DNA of 64,000 nucleotides from Alcanivorax jadensis T9 (lineage in GTDB: Bacteria > Pseudomonadota > Gammaproteobacteria > Pseudomonadales > Alcanivoracaceae). Both the position numbers and the translations under genes were made by a program. The notes beneath the pieces are model-generated. The model worked only from the letters and a program-made list of their open reading frames with translations, made no database searches and was not told the DNA's origin. Positions 60,711 to 64,000 of the stretch are shown one piece after another. Within the stretch, counting starts at the first letter, position 1. The number at the start of each line of letters is the position of its first letter. The stretch covers positions 1 through 64,000 of the forward strand of contig NZ_ARXU01000009.1 in assembly GCF_000756655.1 (NCBI RefSeq). Direction: 5' to 3'.

Positions 60711-63641
60711 TCAGTTTACTGGCACGATCCGGCTTATTGCGCGACCAGTAGGCGGATCCACCGTAATCACCAGCGGCAAGAAATTTTGCCCCTCGGGGTT
60801 TTTGGTGAATGCGAATGAGCAGAATTCTGGCTCGGAAGTCGAACCAATCGTACATTCTGTTGCACCTGCCGATAGCAGCATATCCCCAGGATCGACCGAA
60901 ATGGTTGTGCCCTCCTCAGGAGCGTTACCGTTCAGATCTGCCACCATTGGAGAAATGGTAAAACCACCCACATCGGCATAAGTGACGCTTTGAATAAACC
61001 CTTCTGAGGATACGGTTACCCCGCTCACTGGGCTGCCTGCTACAGAATCAACAAAAAGCGCGTCAGCCCACCCTTGCGGGGAATCGTTACTTCCACTGGC
61101 AAGCCAGGCCTGCTCAGAAACCCATTCGGCGCTGCTCAAATCCGCATTGGCCATAAAAGGATACAGCTGAACATTTGCGGTAGAAGATACGATCACCAGC
61201 TGTCGTCTTACGTAGATCCGGCAATCCCCTCCCTGAGCACAATCGCCATTGATGCCGTTATACTCACCATTACGCTGCTGGTAGCTTCCTGCATTTTCAA
61301 TATTGAAGAAAACATTATTAGGCGGAGCACCATACAACCCGGTTTCATTGGCATCCACGAATGGGTCTGGCAAATCCACATAGACCCGATCACTATTATC
61401 CGCCGCCGTTCCCCAGATTGAATCACCATTGGTGTCGATAAAAGATTCGACGCCAGGCGTATAAGCGAGAACCGTACTACGACCAAAACGATCATGGAAA
61501 CCACACCCAAATCGGGCCACACCATACTGAGAGACAAACTCTCCAGGCTGCGCAGTCACACAGGTCCGCCCTTTCTTAGAGGCATCGAACTTTTCTTCTC
61601 GCAAACCCTGGCTGGTCCAGGTTACCGAACAGGTACCATCTACTGTCTGACAACTGGATCCAATTTTTCCCAACTCGGACACAAACTGAACATTAGTGCC
61701 ATCCGGCACAGGGTTGCCGAATTGATCAGCCGCACTGGCGATCACCTGAGTCGGTGTATTTAGAATACTGCCACCAGCAGGAGATGGGTTTTGTGAACCA
61801 ACAGCAATTCGAAAGTTCTCCTGTACCGGCAGCCCGGCACTGATTGATAGCGCATTTGTACTAGTGGTGACTGCAGGGAGAGCGGTGAGCGTCGCCTGGA
61901 CTGCCAACGAGGTGGGCACAGTACCGGAGTTCACCTGTACACTGACCTCACCCTGGGAATTGCTCTGACGGACAATTTCCGTCTGGCCACCGGCAAATAC
62001 AATACCGCCGATGGTCGTGGAGAGGGTAAACGTCACATCCGCAGGGGAGGTGAGCGGCGTACCGTTCTCGTCTTTCAGCAGGAATAGCAAGGTAGCACTT
62101 TCCTGGCCACCCACAGATGCAGAGCCCTTGATGCTCAGCTGACCGTCAGCCGGATCCGAACCAAGATATTCGATGGAAGACGGCGCCGCATTCTCGATGG
62201 CGATTGTGCCGGACTGGGCTTGAAGCTGCTCGCCGTTCACGGTTGCAAACGCACGGATACTGTCAGAATCACAACCCGCACCGGCAGTATAGGTCACCGT
62301 GACGACGCCGCTGCGAGCAATCTTGCTGGCCTCCACCTGAGAGGTACCACAATTTACGCTCTGGAAAGTCACTTCCGTTTCGTCGGTGTAGGCTGTACCC
62401 GCAGTCACATTACGAAGGTTACCGGTGACGGTAATCGTGCTACCGGCAGCAATGTCATCGTTGCTGAGGCCCAATACCCCTTCCTGAAAGCTGGCGCCAT
62501 CATCGAAACCAAATTGCACTTCATCCTGAACCGCATTGAAAACCCGCTCTTCGACCACGGTCTGGTTATCAAAATCAGTGGTTGCCTGAAGCGTACCCGC
62601 ACCAGAATCATTGCCGATATCCAGTGACACCGTTGCCTGTCCTGACGCATTGGTCAGCACTTTACCGGTAGAGGGCGACAGAGTGCCCAGATCGGTGGAG
62701 AAAACCACGATCTTGTTCTGCTGGGTCGCCCCCGAGGAATTCCTCACCTCAACCGTAATATTTTCGGGCTGAGAAGAATTGATCTCCGTGGGCATCTGCA
62801 CAAACGAAATGGTGCCAACCTGCACATCACTGCCGGAACCATCGGTAACGAAATTGACCGTAGCGTTCAAATTGCCATAGGAGGCGGCGGCGGCGGCGGC
62901 ACCCGCGGAAGAACCCGCCGAGAGATTCGCGCTGGCACAGCCATTATTCTGTGTAAGGGCGGTACCGGAGGCTGGAGAAATCACCCCCAGGGAAGTCTGG
63001 AAGAAGATGACTTCACCCGGTACCGGGTCACCCTCCGAGTCCACCAGGCAGGCTTTTAACAACCCTAATTGATCACGACTGACTTCGGAGATGTTCACCG
63101 TATCATTCTGGTCACGCAGCACCAGGGACAACGCATTACTATTATCCACCGTTCCACCGCCGCCAGTCGCATCGCCCAGGGTTTCAAAGTTCACAATGCC
63201 CAGCGAGTCGGTGTTCGGAATACCTGCCACCAGTTGACCGGCGCCTTCTACATCACCAGCGCGAAGAACAATGGTCGCGACACCACTGGCATTCGTCAAA
63301 GCTGTACCGCCTTCTGGCGACAGCTCGCCCAGTGATGCCTGGAACTCGACAATGACACCTTCCTGGGGCACCCCATTTTGCGCAACAAATGCTCTTGCCC
63401 TTGCCGGGTTATCCGCTGAAATAGGGTTCATCGCGCTGCCAATGGCACCACCAGAAAGATCATTCAGACTAACGGATATGGAGAACCCGGACCCATCATC
63501 ACTACCGGGGGTTCCTCCGTTTCCGGGGATCAGATCCTGGCTACTACCACCACCGCCACAGGCGGCCAGCATTAGCACCAACAGGCCCATCATAAAGCCT
63601 GGCAACAACCGCAAGGACGCCGCCTTATTCATCTCAGACAT
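60711..63641 (-). CDS. Large Ig-like (Big_1/invasin-type) surface lipoprotein
   Basis: 976 residues from ATG 63641 (GGGGGAAGGAA upstream; ATG 63632 is an alternative). Lipoprotein signal with lipobox LMLAAC followed by a Gly/Ser spacer. At least five repeated bacterial Ig-like domains follow, each with the pattern ASLGELSP / TSLGVISP / TDLGTLSP, then G-x-A-x(2-4)-N-x-x-G-x-A-T/S. The C-terminal third has several cysteines and FHDRFGRSTVLAYTPGVESF. It probably acts as an adhesin or matrix protein on the outer membrane. A beta-barrel gene ends 14 bases upstream. Confidence 0.88.
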   Translation of the reverse strand: MSEMNKAASLRLLPGFMMGLLVLMLAACGGGGSSQDLIPGNGGTPGSDDGSGFSISVSLNDLSGGAIGSAMNPISADNPARARAFVAQNGVPQEGVIVEFQASLGELSPEGGTALTNASGVATIVLRAGDVEGAGQLVAGIPNTDSLGIVNFETLGDATGGGGTVDNSNALSLVLRDQNDTVNISEVSRDQLGLLKACLVDSEGDPVPGEVIFFQTSLGVISPASGTALTQNNGCASANLSAGSSAGAAAAAASYGNLNATVNFVTDGSGSDVQVGTISFVQMPTEINSSQPENITVEVRNSSGATQQNKIVVFSTDLGTLSPSTGKVLTNASGQATVSLDIGNDSGAGTLQATTDFDNQTVVEERVFNAVQDEVQFGFDDGASFQEGVLGLSNDDIAAGSTITVTGNLRNVTAGTAYTDETEVTFQSVNCGTSQVEASKIARSGVVTVTYTAGAGCDSDSIRAFATVNGEQLQAQSGTIAIENAAPSSIEYLGSDPADGQLSIKGSASVGGQESATLLFLLKDENGTPLTSPADVTFTLSTTIGGIVFAGGQTEIVRQSNSQGEVSVQVNSGTVPTSLAVQATLTALPAVTTSTNALSISAGLPVQENFRIAVGSQNPSPAGGSILNTPTQVIASAADQFGNPVPDGTNVQFVSELGKIGSSCQTVDGTCSVTWTSQGLREEKFDASKKGRTCVTAQPGEFVSQYGVARFGCGFHDRFGRSTVLAYTPGVESFIDTNGDSIWGTAADNSDRVYVDLPDPFVDANETGLYGAPPNNVFFNIENAGSYQQRNGEYNGINGDCAQGGDCRIYVRRQLVIVSSTANVQLYPFMANADLSSAEWVSEQAWLASGSNDSPQGWADALFVDSVAGSPVSGVTVSSEGFIQSVTYADVGGFTISPMVADLNGNAPEEGTTISVDPGDMLLSAGATECTIGSTSEPEFCSFAFTKNPEGQNFLPLVITVDPPTGRAISRIVPVN

Positions 63642-63655
63642 TTCCTTCCCCCACT

Positions 63656-64000
63656 TCAGAACTGATGAACCAGGCCTACTGATGGGCCTTTATAAGTTAC
63701 ATCCCCGATATCGTAATACTGGGTATATTCCACATTGACACCGAGACGTTCACCAAATATAAAATCGGCCCCTACACCATAGGAGACATCCTCAATGGTA
63801 TTCTTGAAAGACCAGGATGCTCCTTCAAACTCTTCCTCCCCTGCGGTGAAACCGACTAATGCATAGGGACGAACCAAACCAAGCTGATAACCAAGAGACA
63901 GATACCCGCCGGCATGGTAGTTAAAGCGATATTCCGCATTGTTTTCAGAATGATCCGACAGGGTTGTGCCGAGCCGCATTTCAGCACTGACATACTCGTT
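63656..64000 (-). CDS. Outer-membrane beta-barrel protein, N-terminus beyond window
   Basis: The open frame enters from the right edge, so only about the last 115 residues are visible. Alternating hydrophobic/polar strands (YHAGGYLSLGYQLGLVRPYALVGF, in parts), Gly and aromatic girdle residues, and a terminal Phe (VGLVHQF) are typical of OmpA/OmpW-type eight-stranded barrels. It is just upstream of the Ig-like lipoprotein in the same direction. Confidence 0.75.
   Translation of the reverse strand, partial: NEYVSAEMRLGTTLSDHSENNAEYRFNYHAGGYLSLGYQLGLVRPYALVGFTAGEEEFEGASWSFKNTIEDVSYGVGADFIFGERLGVNVEYTQYYDIGDVTYKGPSVGLVHQF

Noticed and set aside
1-64000. CRISPR array, prophage or complete insertion sequence
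   Set aside because: No regularly spaced repeats, phage structural genes or transposase genes were seen; mobile DNA is limited to non-coding palindromes and MITE-like elements.

Overview
The window looks like chromosome from a marine hydrocarbon-degrading gammaproteobacterium of the Alcanivorax type. This is inferred from the moderately high GC content and from a gene set with FadL, a fatty-acid desaturase, PF10118-type hydrolase, flavin monooxygenase and many AraC regulators. The block rsmD / M16 peptidases / ftsY-ftsE-ftsX-rpoH / thiS-thiG / trmB / metX-metW / rdgB / hemW resembles the arrangement in Pseudomonas. No phage, CRISPR array or complete insertion sequence is visible.

Layout. 1-8.4 kb: two large minus-strand envelope genes, a 2069-residue multidomain protein and a transglutaminase-like protein cut by the left edge. 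8.5-14.3 kb: two tandem cytochromes c5, an operon of OmpR-type regulator, LysM-FecR protein and CHASE2 histidine kinase, and an SMR/Gdx exporter. 14.5-18.5 kb: tRNA-Arg(CCG), an AraC regulator, a desaturase and FadL. 18.5-26.1 kb: a Fur-box-preceded PepSY iron-uptake operon, a coupled pair of unknown genes, a secreted HNH nuclease and assorted enzymes. 26.4-35.1 kb: a tightly overlapping operon (flavin monooxygenase, BASS transporter, two SDR enzymes, TauE) divergent from an AraC regulator, then a crotonase, a second AraC, an Mpo1-like protein and a CBS protein. 35.2-38.8 kb: an unusual two-gene unit in which a membrane-anchored AAA ATPase overlaps an MscS channel. 38.8-42.3 kb: small genes, a GGDEF enzyme and two MITE-like elements. 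42.3-60.5 kb: the conserved housekeeping block. 60.7-64 kb: a large Ig-like lipoprotein and a beta-barrel cut by the right edge.

The strongest observations are: (1) a perfect CIRCE operator (TTAGCACTC-N9-GAGTGCTAA) 53 bases before the rpoH start codon, suggesting HrcA control of sigma-32; (2) the AAA ATPase-MscS pair, which looks like a split large mechanosensitive channel with an added NTPase; (3) a palindromic repeat inserted in frame inside the lipoprotein signal sequence of an M16 peptidase-like gene; (4) a surface operon combining an alpha/alpha-toroid, VWA, CARDB and regulatory-like beta-domains with a transglutaminase fold that has lost its cysteine; (5) paired AraC-type direct repeats in a divergent promoter.

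The intergenic DNA is rich in long inverted repeats of several families. One outer-membrane gene (57.3-57.9 kb) is split by a single-base frameshift in a run of C.
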